Part shown: positions 22,596-33,848 of the stretch, piece after piece
How the letters are laid out: each line of letters starts with the position of its first letter
How positions within the stretch are numbered: the stretch's first letter is position 1
Source: Brasenia schreberi
Taxonomy: Eukaryota > Streptophyta > Magnoliopsida > Nymphaeales > Cabombaceae
NCBI GenBank assembly: GCA_036023115.1
Contig: JAYKKT010000089.1
Coordinates: 17,044,501-17,108,500 of the forward strand
Reading direction: 5' to 3'
Length of the DNA stretch: 64,000 nucleotides
Program-made: the position numbers and the translations under genes
Notes under the pieces: generated by a model
Seen by the model: only the letters and a program-made list of their open reading frames with translations
Database searches by the model: none
What the model was told of the DNA's origin: nothing

Positions 22596-24093
22596 CTAGA
22601 TTTATGAACCTATAAAAATAAAGAACCACAAAAAAACAAATCACAAGATGAGCAATTGATGTGATAAAACAAAATTATATTAAATACAATAAGAGAAAAC
22701 TATTTATTTTTTAATTCAACCGTACCGATGGAACTTAGAGATAATGAATTAGTTGTGGTTCTTTATTTTTGTAGGTTCTCTAAATCTAGATGCTCTCTCT
22801 CTTTCTCTCTCTCTCTCGATATATATATATATATATAAAGCAAGAGGATTAGTGATTTCTCACCGGATATCAAAGCATCAAAGAAAGCATCATCTGTAGC
22901 GAGTTCGGCACTGGACTTGCCGCTCCAGGCCGCCTTCAGATGGGTGACTATATCATCAGCATCAAGGTACACTCCAATGGCTGTGAACTTAATCTGCAAG
23001 AAATGGATTTCGATGTCCGTGATTCCTGCAGGAAAATTAAGATCACCACCAAATGAGTTACCATATTCAGTATGGTTCAGAAATTGCCGGTTAGTTAGCC
23101 ACCGAGCCATGTGGGGTGAGACATAACCCTGTGTTGACTGTAGTAACTAGACCCGATCCAAGCTAACCTACATCATTTTTCTAGCCCTACATTGACTAAG
23201 CCAGCCATGGATCCAAGGACATGGGCAAGTGCTAACATAAATGAAATGACAACTACGAATCTGTTCACAGTCAACTTCATCAAATTCAGCAGGAAAAAGT
23301 TTGGGACGAGCGCTGAAAAGCAAGCTGATAAACTCTAGAAATGAGAACTGTCCCTTCCTATCTTACTTTTGTGGGTTAGTGGGAACTGCCCTGGTTGTGT
23401 TAATATGAAATTAATAATAACAACCCTATATATAAATATAAAAATGAGAGCATGGTATATGCCGACACTTATTCACGCTTAAATTTGCTTACATATCTAA
23501 ATTGTTTGATAGGTATGATTAACAATTGAAATTTGAATTTGAAAAGCATGCAATGCAAGTTGTATATTAGATGTTAAGTACGAAAAGTAGAATAATATTT
23601 TTTATTCTTAAGATTCAAATCTCTATCGTTGAATTGAATGATAGAGATCTTTGAGTTAGTTTGATTATGAATGGGCATGCACACATGCTAATTTCTGGCA
23701 GTTCTGAGTGAAATTAGGACTCGAAGGAAAATTTGTTTTCTACTTCTCCACCATTGGGTCTTTGGCCGAAAAAATTGTTTGCAAATGTAGGTTTTCGGTT
23801 TGTGTAATCAAGCTTCAGTATCAAACAACACAAAGGCGGGTTTAGGCACATTTAGAGTAGGTAAGGATGCTTGTTTGTTCTTCTTCATGTTCCTCTCCAT
23901 CCACGAAAAAGCTTTGTTCTGGTTTTTCAGTCCGGCGAATAAAAGAAACCTCAGCCTGAGTGAGAACAAATCTCTTGGCGTCGGTCGCATTTCCGTCAAA
24001 ATTGTGATATAGGGTCTTACCGTGCCCAAGCAATGTCAAGGGTTTGGATGATGTGACCTGAGGAGGAAAAGGAATGTCAGCAACCATCACCAT
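20293..24093 (-). CDS. CHIL: Chalcone isomerase-like protein, type IV (CHIL)
   Basis: CHIL proteins are non-catalytic chalcone isomerase relatives. They bind chalcone synthase in the cytosol or at the ER face and steer it to naringenin chalcone, raising flavonoid output. Exons on the minus strand are 24093-24021, 23025-22864, 20882-20656 and 20454-20293 (stop TAA). Together they encode 207 residues, near the usual 210. Splicing phases are 1, 1 and 0, and the reading frame holds throughout. Diagnostic stretches are [12 protein letters not shown] (exon 1), [20 protein letters not shown] (exon 2), [18 protein letters not shown] and a Glu run (exon 3), and [20 protein letters not shown] (exon 4). 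Orthologues usually start MGTEMVMV. Here the codon at that Met is GTG (24105-24103), so either the next ATG is used or an upstream exon ending in A supplies the start through the CAG acceptor just before it. Intron 3 has a GC donor. Intron 2 contains MITEs. Confidence 0.93.
20455..20655 (-). other. CHIL intron 3, GC-AG type
   Basis: After exon 3 (...AAT GCA GAG) the intron begins GCAAGT and ends TATACAG before ATC GGA. Only this junction keeps phase and gives the family-conserved E-IGF join. The nearby GTATAA would shift the frame. Confidence 0.85.
22312..22520. mobile_element. MITE-like element, 209 bp
   Basis: The ends are inverted: TAGACTTCTTGACAAT on the left and a right end whose complement is TAGACTCTTCTTGACAAT. 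The inverted similarity continues inward through AATCAAATTAT-like sequence, and the AT-rich centre is itself partly self-complementary. There is no coding capacity. The superfamily is not assigned. Confidence 0.7.
22540..22837. mobile_element. MITE flanked by inverted (TA)n(GA)n tracts
   Basis: Left terminal repeat 22595-22630 and right 22755-22790 are inverted copies beginning TCTAGATTTA and containing AAAATAAAGAACCAC. Outside them lie (TA)n(GA)n on the left and (CT)n(TA)n on the right, so the inverted symmetry extends across the microsatellites. The interior word GATGAGCAATTGA recurs at about 22180, so a second, disrupted copy seems to lie immediately to the left. Confidence 0.75.
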
Positions 24094-26949
24094 CTCGGTA
24101 CCCACTGCACGCAAAAGCCATCAATTAGGGACCCTAGCTAAGTGTCTATCCATAAGCCTTTAACCATAGGTTGCTCTTCCCGTAACCTTACGAAATATGC
24201 TCAGCAATAGGTATCTCGCATATTGCTAAGAACCTCGAGTTCTCTGAAATTTATCCAGATATATAAAATATAAATAATGAAAAAGAAGCTTTGCTTTTGT
24301 AGCCAGTCTCTTTTCCATTTTCTTTCTCATTTAAATTAACAAAAAGCTGGAAAATATAGAAACAAAATTCTGGAAAGATGTACATTAAAATTTTAAATAA
24401 TCGAAAAGTTTTCCCAAATCCAATGTTATGAAGAAACCAAGAAATACATTTTCTCCAAGAATCTGATTCTCTAACAAGATTTTGCGGCGGCTTTTTTTCA
24501 TTTTCTTGATTTTCAACCAGAAATATAACATCTGGCAATGAGTGGACTATGCTTCTAAACACTCGAACCACTTCTCTCTTCATATCCAAGAAGAAACTGA
24601 AAATCTGAAGCAGCAGCGGACTTGGTCATGGGCGAGGTGTGGCAGCCGAGTGAGTCCTCTAAGAAAATCTATATGAATTTTTTGGAGACTTATATGGACC
24701 GCCTCACCCAAAATGAACTTCGCTTCATCCCCAAAAAAACAAATCTAGGTCCACAACACCGTCTAAGCATTGCCTAACATAAGATTGCCTACAAACGAGC
24801 AATAATATAAGAGAGTCCACCTTCTTCATATTTCTTTCTCTTTGACAAACAACAAAAAAAAGGAGGACAATCGTAATCGACAATGAAGCAATGGGGCTAC
24901 AAGAAAACAACAAAAGAAAATTAACAGAAAAAGGAAAAACATGAATGTAAACTTACTCGCTGATGCAAATTCACTTCTTTACAGCATTTCTCCGAATTTG
25001 TTCGATGCCAATCATATGATAATAATATATATGCTTGAGGGTCTGTCTGGTCTGGCAGTGAGAAGAGAAGGGACTTTCCAGTGGTAGGTGGGCATGAGGT
25101 AAGTTGGGTTAGGTTCACTCTGAGCATTAGGTCTGCACAACAAACTCTTGCACGGGTTAGTTGTGGCAACTTATGATCCACCGGTTTTCCTCTTGAATTT
25201 TGACGGGAAGCTTTCAGATTCAATTTATTAAAGACTTTCAAAAGAACGCCTGATACACCAGTCATTGATAAATTGTACCTAAACTTCCGGATATAACAAT
25301 TTCACTGCCTATGACTTGAACATACCAACTATGACACTGCTGGCCTTACAGGTGACTTTCAGGCATGACAAGAAAAAACTAGAAGAAGCAAAAACCGAAA
25401 ACTTCGTGCGTCTATCAAAAGTGAGGCCAGTAAAGCTTGGCTCGTACCCGCTTATGACATGACATTGAACACGACTCAAGTACAAACTTTGGCAATCTCA
25501 GACAAACATGAAAACAACGGAAAGTTTATATTCAAAGTAACACAAAAAAAAATTCGAGTGTAAAGGTTTTTTCATAGAAAAGAAAAAGGTACGCAATTCA
25601 TACTCACAGATCCTTTTCACTATCTACACTCCTTTTTGACTATTATTCTGATTTGGCTGTTAATGTTTGAAAATCTCTCTCTCCTCTCTCCCTTCATTGG
25701 CCGGTTCTCTCTTTACCGTCGACGTTCCATACTATTTTTCCGATAATCCATGACTTAAAGCTCGATCCAATATATAATATTTAACCATCTACCATCTTAT
25801 AGTACTTCGAATCTGATAAAAAAAAAAGAAGAAAGAAGAAGAGAAAAAAGGAGAAGGAGATTGATTCAAAGAGGGTTTTAGTAATTTGGTAGGTATTTCA
25901 TTGGTGTGATGTAGTTTTTATCATTTATTTGATGTATTGATTTATTCTTGACAAGAAGAGAAACATAGTTGAAGCATGTCTTTCTCGTTGGAGAGATGCG
26001 CCTTAGTCGCATCTTCAGTTGAAAACTTTACTTAGTTTTTTATTTTCTTATTTTTTCATATGTTTCTTGAATTTTCTCTTTTTTCTTACAATGTATTTCA
26101 TTTTTTTGTTTCATTTTACTATGCTCTTGATTCTTTTTTTTCTTGATTCTTTTCTTTAATGAGATTCATAAGAATGTTCAGTTGTGAAGAAAGCAATAAT
26201 GCTAAATGAAATATCCGTTGCCGAAGCAAAGAGGTTCGACGAGATAGACTCTTGCTAGAATTGGGTGTTAGAAGAGAGAGTATTTATATGGGGCAATTTT
26301 GATATTTTTAAAAATGGGGTGCGTAGTTAGTAGAAAGAATGTGCAAATAGTAATCCTCCAAAAATGTTATAAAAGTAAAATATAATGTTATAAGATATCT
26401 CTGAGACTAACAATGTTAAACGGTCTTGATTTGTTGGGTAGTTGAAAACATGTCTAGCATAGTAATGAAGTTGTTGAGGTTGATGCTAAAAGGAAATTAC
26501 AATTCCGCTATAAGTTTATATAGAAAGAGTTAATATAGCATGTGTGGAAGATAAATTATTAGTGAATGATTGAGCTAGTTCAAACATTTAAAAAGGGAAC
26601 TAAATGAAGCTTAGGATAGGTTGCACAATAAATTGGACGAAAGATGAAGATTGATAAAATATTGGAAGGTGAAAATAAAACATGATTCCATGCAGCAGAC
26701 TATTTATTATGAGACAAGGCTTGGTTTGCTGGATTTGGCTGAGTTCCTACTTTTATATGGAGGGTGAAACTATTTTCATTGTAATGTTTCGTCGCCCTAC
26801 ATTTGAAACAAGAATATTCACTCGTCTCCACTCACCCGTTAACTCCATTACCAGACTAGGGTTCTCCAAGACATCAACATGACGAAGCACAAAATTTTCA
26901 CCCTTGGTTGGCCTCATAGAGCCTGGGTATTCATCCCATTACTTTGTGT
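24094..26949. other. Upstream flank of CHIL, no confident gene
   Basis: This would hold the CHIL promoter and any 5' non-coding exon, on the minus strand. A 114-codon minus frame (25265-24921) and a 66-codon plus frame (26682-26882) lack any domain I recognise. AT-rich tracts and short A runs are common. No promoter element was assigned with confidence. Confidence 0.45.
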
Positions 26950-27587
26950 GTAGGCATCTAAAATCAGTAATTCTTAGTTCATTGGAAATTTGACATCCAT
27001 AGATTTCTAACAAGACCAAATTTACTAAATTTGGAACTCTGATCACCGAGATACAGGCTCATCTTTGTGCCTCTATATTTTGTGACATAACAGTTCTGGG
27101 TGTTTGAGTAGAGGCATTTCCTTGAATTAATTCTGCAACACCATAACCCCGAATGCAAATCTTAAAAATGTAGACTCTCCACATCTCAAGCTTAGTCCTG
27201 TAAAATTTTAGTGATTTTTGGAAGTCTGTAAGGCATTCAAAGAGATTCAGAAAACAAGTCCTGAAAATAGAGTTTTCTATTTTTCAGAACTTATACATTT
27301 TTGAACTTGAAACCAAGTGCACTTATTTTCCATTCTTCAAACACCTTGTTTTCACATGAATTTGGAATATCACCTATCTATTTGGAATCCCTAAGCGCTT
27401 AGGCTGACCCTTGAGCATTGGTTCAAGAAGGCCTAAAGCGAAAAGAGCCTGCTTATCTACAATCGCCCCATCATATTTAACTTTTGCTAGTTTTTAGAAA
27501 CTAGCTGGCATGCTCGTGCACGAAGTAAAATTGAAAGTTTCTATTCAAGTCTCTACATAGGCTTGGAGTGAAAATTTCACGTCTATA
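26950..27587 (+). repeat. Tat LTR L5, 3' part only
   Basis: It matches L4 and L6 in reverse complement and ends CACGTCTATA at 27587, flush against element II pol. The hairpin is at 27486-27505. The terminal dinucleotide is TA instead of CA, as at the matching end of L4. The 5' portion of the LTR and the gag-protease part of element II are missing to its left. Confidence 0.75.
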
Positions 27588-29536
27588 TGAGTCATCTATC
27601 AAGTTCGAAGGCCATGGAGATGCCTCAAATCGTGCACACCCTAGGAGACTCGAAATCCCATAGAACCGTCAATCTCCTAGGAACCCACAAACATTTAGAG
27701 TCATCCTCCCCTAGGATCATGTGTCTCATAGGGAAGCCCAAGCCTTCGATCACCCATACTTTCTACCTCTTAGGCAAATCCAAGCCAACTCGTGTGTATG
27801 ACCATGATATTGATGGCACATTATTCCAATGCCATCCTCTCTATAAAAAAATTTCAAAACTCAAAAAGCCTTGGAATATGATGTTGAACATGGGATATAC
27901 ACCCTACAAGAGTCTAGGAGCCAAGATACAAGGAAGGTTAGAGCCCATCCTACCTACACCTATCCAAAATCGACATGGATTGGGATACACTCCATCCATA
28001 CCCCTGAGCCACCACCTAAGACCAATTGAGTCAAGGGTGCCCTAGAACCTACTAACATCGAAACCTATGGCTTAGACCTCTTGTTTAGAGCCTAATTCAT
28101 GGTGTTTTCTTTGTATGTTTGATGGAAGACCCCTTCTTATCCGAAAATACAAAAAAAATATATATTTGCAAAAACCAAAAAAATTTAGAAAACCCTCAAA
28201 ACCCAAAAATATTTGAAAAATCTAAAAATTCCAAAAATAATATGGTTTATGTTCCTTCTCCTAGTCTTTGTTTACAAAAACCCCAAAAAAGTGAAAAACC
28301 TGAAAATTCTAAAAAGAACGTGGTTTATGTTCCTTCTCTTTACTTGCAAAAAGCCAAAAAAATTGAAAAATTCGAAAATCCCAAAAAGAAAGTTTTGTAT
28401 ATTCATCCTCCTAGTTTTCGTTTTGAAAAGGACAAAAAAATTGAAAAATTGGAAAAACTAAAAAAGTCTAAAAAACCTTCAAAAACCAAAAACATTTAAA
28501 AATTTTGAAAATTCCAAAAAGGATGTCTTTTTTGTTCATTCCCCTAGCATTTATATGGAAAATGCCAAAAAAATTGAAAAATCTGAAAATCTCAAAAAGA
28601 AAGTCTTCTAAATTCATCCTTCTAGCTTGTGTTTAGAAAAAGACAAAAAAATTGAAAAATATGAAAACCCCAAAAATCTTGATTTGCAAAACCATGTACA
28701 AACCCTAATTTCAAGTTTTACAAAGCCTATGTATATTCTTAAGCCAAAATCGTCTAAATCCATTATGCATAACCCCACTCTCTTGCATGACACTTCCCTA
28801 GAAATCAAGGTACTTAAGAGTGATCAAAGGAAGGAGGAAGATCCCCTCATCTATGAGGAAGATCAATCCTTCGAGCTTCTCGAATTTCATAGAATCCTTG
28901 ACTTGGAAAAACCTTCAAATTCCATAGGAGGGGATTTTCTAGAAATCAATCTAGGGAGTAAGTCTAACCCAAAGTGTGTCAAAATAGGTACTTGTTTGCA
29001 CGGGCATGAAATAACATCATTCATTGCATTTTTGAAATCCTATGTGGATGTATTTACATGGACCTATGAAGACGTGCCGGGTTTAGACCATAGGATCGTA
29101 GAACATCATCTACCCTTATAACCAAATGCAAAACCCGTGAAGCAAAAGCTTAGCAAAATCCGTCCCGATGTTCACACCCAAGTAAAAAAGGGTTTAGTAG
29201 ATCTTTTAAAAGTTGGATTCATAAAACCCATTGCTTATTCCGAATGGCTCTCAAATATTGTTGTAGTTCAAAAATCCAATAGGAAAATTCGTACTTACAT
29301 TGATTTTAGAAATTTGAACAAAGTCACTCCAAAAGATAATTTTTCTCTTCTAAACATTGATTTGATAGTGGATAGCACTGCAAATCATAAAATGTTTTCT
29401 TTTATTGATGACTATTCGAGTTATAACCAAATCAAACTAGCACCAAAAGATCATGCAAAAATTGCTTTTACTACACCTTAGGGCATATATTGTTACACGA
29501 TTATGCCTTTCGGTTTGAAAAATACCAGTGCCACAT
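27588..29536 (+). pseudogene. pol: Tat element II: linker and RT first half
   Basis: It begins at a point matching 60710 of element IV (...SSSKAMEMPQIV). It includes WNMMLNMGYTPYKSLGA (near 27875), identical in layout to element IV. A Lys-rich linker with about five tandem units follows (28240-28680). Then come EFHRILD (28882), VDVFTWTYEDVPG (29044), the RT palm opening FIKPIAYSEW and IDFRNLNKVTPKDN, FSFIDDYSSYNQI, and VMPFGLKN-like TIMPFGLKN (29503). In-frame stops TAA (29119-29121) and TAG in place of a Trp codon (29479-29481) break it. Confidence 0.85.
28240..28680 (+). repeat. Coding minisatellite in pro-RT linker
   Basis: About five copies of an 80-90 bp unit, each encoding something like KKIEKxENPKKK followed by VxYxxPS. 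Element IV has little more than one such unit at 61325-61440. The expansion is therefore specific to element II or its lineage. Confidence 0.75.
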
Positions 29537-31877
29537 TATAGACATGAAAATTTTCACTTCCAGGCTATAGAGAACTCGAAGTGAACCTTTTCGTATCTAC
29601 GCTTATGCGAGCGTGCTAGCTAGTTTACACAAACTAGCAAAGACTTAAATAATTTTCTAACTTTTGGCGATTGTAGGCAAGCAAACTCTTTTTGCTTAAA
29701 CCTTCTTCAATCGATGCTCAAGGGTCAGTTTAAGTGCTTAGAAAACTTCAATTTGAAACATGTTTTACTTCAAATCACGTGAACAAACAATGCTTTGAAA
29801 GAATTTGGTTTGTGCACTTTTGATTCAATATTTTGAAATGAACACGTCCTGAAAATAGAGTTTTTTGTTTTCAAGGTCTGTTTCTAAAGTCGATCTAAAT
29901 ATGCTATAGGTCTCCAAAAATTCTCAAAATTTTAGCAAACGAAGTGATAGCGTGAAGAACCCTGTGCTTTTTACAGATCTGTATTTAAAGGCATATTGAA
30001 TCAAAATTAAATTTTTGAGTAGACCTAACTCACTGAACCAAAATTACTCTATCCCATAAATATAGAGACTCAAAGATGAGCTTATATCTCTGTGATATGA
30101 ATTCTGAATTTAATGATTTTAGTGTTGTTGGAAATCTATGGATGTCAGCTTTCTAATGCACTAAAAATCACATGAATTAGATTCTTATGGACAGAGATAT
30201 GAGACTTTTACCCAACCTCTATTTCAAGAAATCCGACTGTACAACAAGTGTTTAGAAAGTACTTCGTTTTTTTCCCAATTTTATCACTGGGTTAGACGGC
30301 CCTAAAATAAGTATCAAGAAATTAAAATTATAGAAAGGAACATATGTAGAGATGCTGAAAATCCTATTTCTGCTTTTATAAATGTAATGATGCAAACTCA
30401 CACGAATTTAAATGGCACCCACTCTACATCATGAATTAAAACTCATGCGAAATAAAGTTTCAACCACTCTACATCCGAATTAAATTTACACGAAATGAAG
30501 TTGCAGCCACTCTACATCCCGAATTAAACTCACACAAAATGAAGTTGTAGCCACTCTACATCCGAATTAAACTCACACGAAATGAAGTTGCAGCCACTCT
30601 ACATCCGAATTAAACTCACACGAAATGAAGTTGCAACCACTCTACATCCTGATTTATACTCACACGAAATGAAGTTGTAGCCACTTTACATCCGAATTAA
30701 ACTCACACGAAATGAAGTTGCAGTCACTCTATATCCCGAATTAAACTCACACAAAATGAAGTTGCAACCACTCTACATCCCGAATTAAACTCATACGAAA
30801 TGAAGTTGCAGCCACTCTAATCACTATTACAACTTGGGGGAGGCTATGCTCCATTAATACAACCCATTTTTAATTTAATTAAAGGAGAAGAAGGGTTTAG
30901 AATCAAAGTTTAGAGATGCTTACAGATTTTCACCCCAAGATACTGAAAATTCCAAGTATGGAATTCGGCTTCCTTCTTCCTTGACTGCCTCACTCTCCCT
31001 CAAGCCCAATTTGCAACCCTTACCTAGAACTACCCCACTCTCCCTCTCTTACTTCACTCCCTTACAGCCCACGACCAACTTGGTGCAACACCTCCTTGCT
31101 AAGCCCAAGACCAACCCTTACCTTCCTCTTTGTCCAACCTCACAAGCCTTGCTCCACTTTCTCCAACATGCCCCACTTTCTCCCCCCCTTGGCCCTATTT
31201 ATAGGCCAAGGGAATGGGTCATTGGGGTGGGTTTGGATCCTAGGTCCAGCTCCAATTCAAGGTTGGGTGGTCCTCTTGTGGTGGCGTGGAATAGACCAGT
31301 CCCATGTGGGCTGGTCTCCAAGTGAACCCGGCCTTAGCCTAGGTTCCCTCAAGTTCTTTTAATCGGCCAATGCTTGATCTTATGACTTGCTTATTTGATG
31401 CTTGGTTTGATCCACTCGACCCTTCCTTGAGCTTGCACTTGATGAAGTTGATCCCATATTTGAAGCGGATATTGATTCCATCTTTGATAAGCCCAGTCCT
31501 TATTTAGTCTCATATGGCACTTGATTCTTGATGGCTTCATCAGGGTCTCGATTCCATTTTGCATTTGGAATTGAACTCGCCTTGAAATGAGAACTTGATT
31601 CAATCTTCGATCTCACTTTTATCCAGATAAGCTTGGCCCACCCTCGCTTTTTGACTTGATCTTGAGCTAGATTTGGATCGAGTCTCATCTGTTCGTTTGA
31701 TTTGTTCTGAAATCCATGGGCTTTTAACTTGAATTAAAACTTTATTTTGAAACATTCTCAAAAGGACTTTAAACTTTTAAAATTTGAGGTTTTTGAATTT
31801 AAAGGTTCATAAAGGCTTTAAACTGGTTTTCGAAATTCAGGAGTTTTTTGAAAACATTAAAATTTTGGGTGTTTACA
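29537..31877 (-). mobile_element. Solo Tat LTR L4, 2341 bp, TSD CACAT, inside RT
   Basis: The target duplication CACAT at 29532-29536 and 31878-31882 interrupts the RT codons for ATY in PFGLKN-SATY. The plus-strand ends are TATAGACATG and GGGTGTTTACA. The TATA box CTATTTATAG is at 31195-31204. A 43-44 bp tandem array fills 30394-30820, the hairpin is at 29619-29638, and a GGGGGAGGCTATGCTCC-TTAATACAACC block lies at about 30837. Short frames at 30981-31690 are LTR DNA. Confidence 0.92.
30394..30820 (-). repeat. 43-44 bp tandem array in L4, about ten copies
   Basis: The unit includes AAACTCACACGAAATGAAGT then TGCAGCCACTCTACATCC and GAATT. Ten copies are visible, the outermost being the most diverged. 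It replaces the longer GTGTGAGT/GAGC...GCTC modules seen at this position in the larger LTRs. Confidence 0.9.
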
Positions 31878-33115
31878 CACATACCAAAGAGCCATGACTA
31901 CTATTTTCCATGATAAAATCCATGAGCTCTTAGAAGTATATGTGGATGACCTTTTGCTGAAATAAAAAACCTGATGCACACACATGGAATCTTTGCAAAA
32001 AGTTTTCGAAAGACTTAGGCTTTATAAAGTGAAACTAAAACCTCAAAAATGTGTTTTTGGAGTGGAATCGGGAAAACTCTTAGGGTTCATGGTAAGTCAA
32101 AGGGGCAAAGAGGTCGACCCCTCTAAGTGTCAAGCCATCATAGACATGCCTCCACCCTACAACTTGACCCAAATCCGAAGCCTCCAAGGTCAACTCTAAG
32201 CAATTAGGAGATTTATCTCTAACTTAGCAACAAGATGCGAACCTTCCAATAGACTTTTGAGAAAAGGGGTTAAATTTGAGTGGGATTCCGATTGCCAAAA
32301 AGCTTTTGAAAGATTGAAAACATATTTGGTAAATCCTCCGATTTTAAAATCTCCAAAGCAAGGAAAACCTTTATTGCTTTATATTTCCATTCATGCGAAT
32401 GCATTGGGTGCCTTACTTGCTCAATATGAGGATGATAGTGTTAAGGAGTATGCTATTTACTACATTTCGAAAACTCTATTGGCATATGAAAGAAATTATC
32501 AAGCCATGGAGAAAACGTGCTTGGCCTCGGTGTGGGCTGGCTAAAAGTTTAGACATTATTTCCTAGACATGAAATTTGGATAGTGTCTGAACTTGACCCA
32601 ATCAAGCACCACTTTGAAAAACCTATCATAACGGGTAGGCTAGGTAAATAGAGCTCCTTTTAATGGAATATGATCTGAAATTCCATCACCAAAGCTCCAT
32701 TAAGGGACAAGCCCTAGCCGATCATGTGGCTAAATTACCTCTTGAAGATACATATCCCATACTTAATTAAATGCCCAATGAAGGCATCTTTGCAAACAAA
32801 TTTCAAATCCATGTTTTACCAAATTGTTCTAATAAAGATCAAGTATGAAAAATGTACTTTGATGGGGCAAAGAATCAATAAGGGACAGGCGTGGGAATCA
32901 TTCTCATATCCCTCGAGAAAGGAGAAATCCCAATATCATTTCGACTAGAGTTTTCATGTTCAAATAATATGTCTGAATATGAAGCACTCATACAAGGCGT
33001 AAAAATTTTGAAAAATCTAGGGACATCATGTATTGAAGTCTTTACAGATTTTATGCTTGTTATAAACCAAGTTTCGAAAATTTGGCAAGTTAAAAATGAA
33101 AAACTCATTCCATAC
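31878..33115 (+). pseudogene. pol: Tat element II: RT second half, RNase H, part of second RNase H
   Basis: It continues the RT with YVDDLL (near 31940), a TAA stop just after it, the thumb region with VFGVESGKLLGFMVSQRG and LTQIRSLQGQL, another stop, then the first RNase H (LLYISIHANALGALLAQYED; YQAMEKTCLA). A one-base deletion near 32568 shifts the frame. The second, archaeal-type RNase H starts near 32850 and is cut at ...NEKLIPY by L6. The first RNase H lacks the usual leading aspartate, as in element IV. Confidence 0.85.
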
Positions 33116-33848
33116 TGTGGAAGTGAAATTTTCACTCTAAGCCTATGTAGAGACTTGAAATGAGAATTTCAATTCCACTTCATGCGCGAGCGTGCCAACT
33201 AGTTTTCAAAAACTAGCAAAGTGTATAAATCAAATCCGACTTCAATTGGTGATTGTGGCTAAGCGAGTTCTTTTTGCTTTAGGCCTTTTTGAATCGATGC
33301 TCAAGGGTCAGCCTAAGCGCTTAGGAATTTCAAATGTATAGGTGACATATTCCAATTCACATGAAGATGAGGTGCTTTTGCTAAGAAATGATATGTGCAC
33401 TAAGTTTCAAGCTTGAAATTTACCAAAAACAGAAACTGGTTCTATTTTCAGAAATTATTCTCGAATTTTTCTTGGTGGTCTAAGTATCTCCAAAATTCAT
33501 AAAACTTTTACAGAATGTTCTCTGATGTGTTGAGATCTAAACCACCTTTTGTTTTGAATTTTGGGACAGCAGATTTGCAAAATTAAATCAGAAATGGGAC
33601 CTGACTTCACTGTATCAAGACATTTTGTGACAAAAACATAGAGGCTCAAAGAATCCTCTATATCTCGGTGTACATAACTCAAAATATTATGATTTTAGTC
33701 TTTTCAAAAAGCTATGGATATTAGATTTCTAGACTAATTTCATCAAATTTGGATTCCTACAGACAGAGATATGGGACTTTAACCCAACCACTATTGCAGG
33801 AAATCTGACTGTGTAGAAAATAGAAATGGATTTGTCCAATATTTCCCA
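33116..33848 (-). repeat. Tat LTR L6, fragment in second RNase H
   Basis: It starts TGTGGAAGTGAAATTTTCAC directly after CATAC (33111-33115) in the second RNase H of element II. It is collinear with L4 and L5. It ends abruptly at about 33848, where a plus-oriented LTR begins at the shared AAATTTGATACGGGG block. The far end and second target duplication are therefore not visible. Confidence 0.75.

Larger units (their letters stand above)
20883..22863 (-). other. CHIL intron 2, enlarged by small elements
   Basis: 1981 bp with donor GTGAGA at 22863 and acceptor TGTACAG at 20883. It contains MITE-like inverted repeats at 22312-22520 and 22540-22837 and a related internal stretch near 22170. The proximal edge of the latter is 26 bp from the donor. 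Confidence 0.85.
27588..33115 (+). mobile_element. Tat element II, internal pol region (defective)
   Basis: Coding sequence runs from after the protease, through a repeat-rich linker, RT, first RNase H, and into the second RNase H, where LTR L6 cuts it at 33116. A solo LTR (L4) splits the RT. Multiple stops and a frameshift make it a pseudogene. The 5' LTR, gag, protease, integrase and 3' LTR of this copy are not identifiable in the window. Confidence 0.85.

Noticed and set aside
24921..25265. 114-codon minus frame upstream of CHIL
   Set aside because: No recognisable family, ordinary length for chance in this composition, no splice or start support. It could still include a 5' non-coding exon of CHIL.
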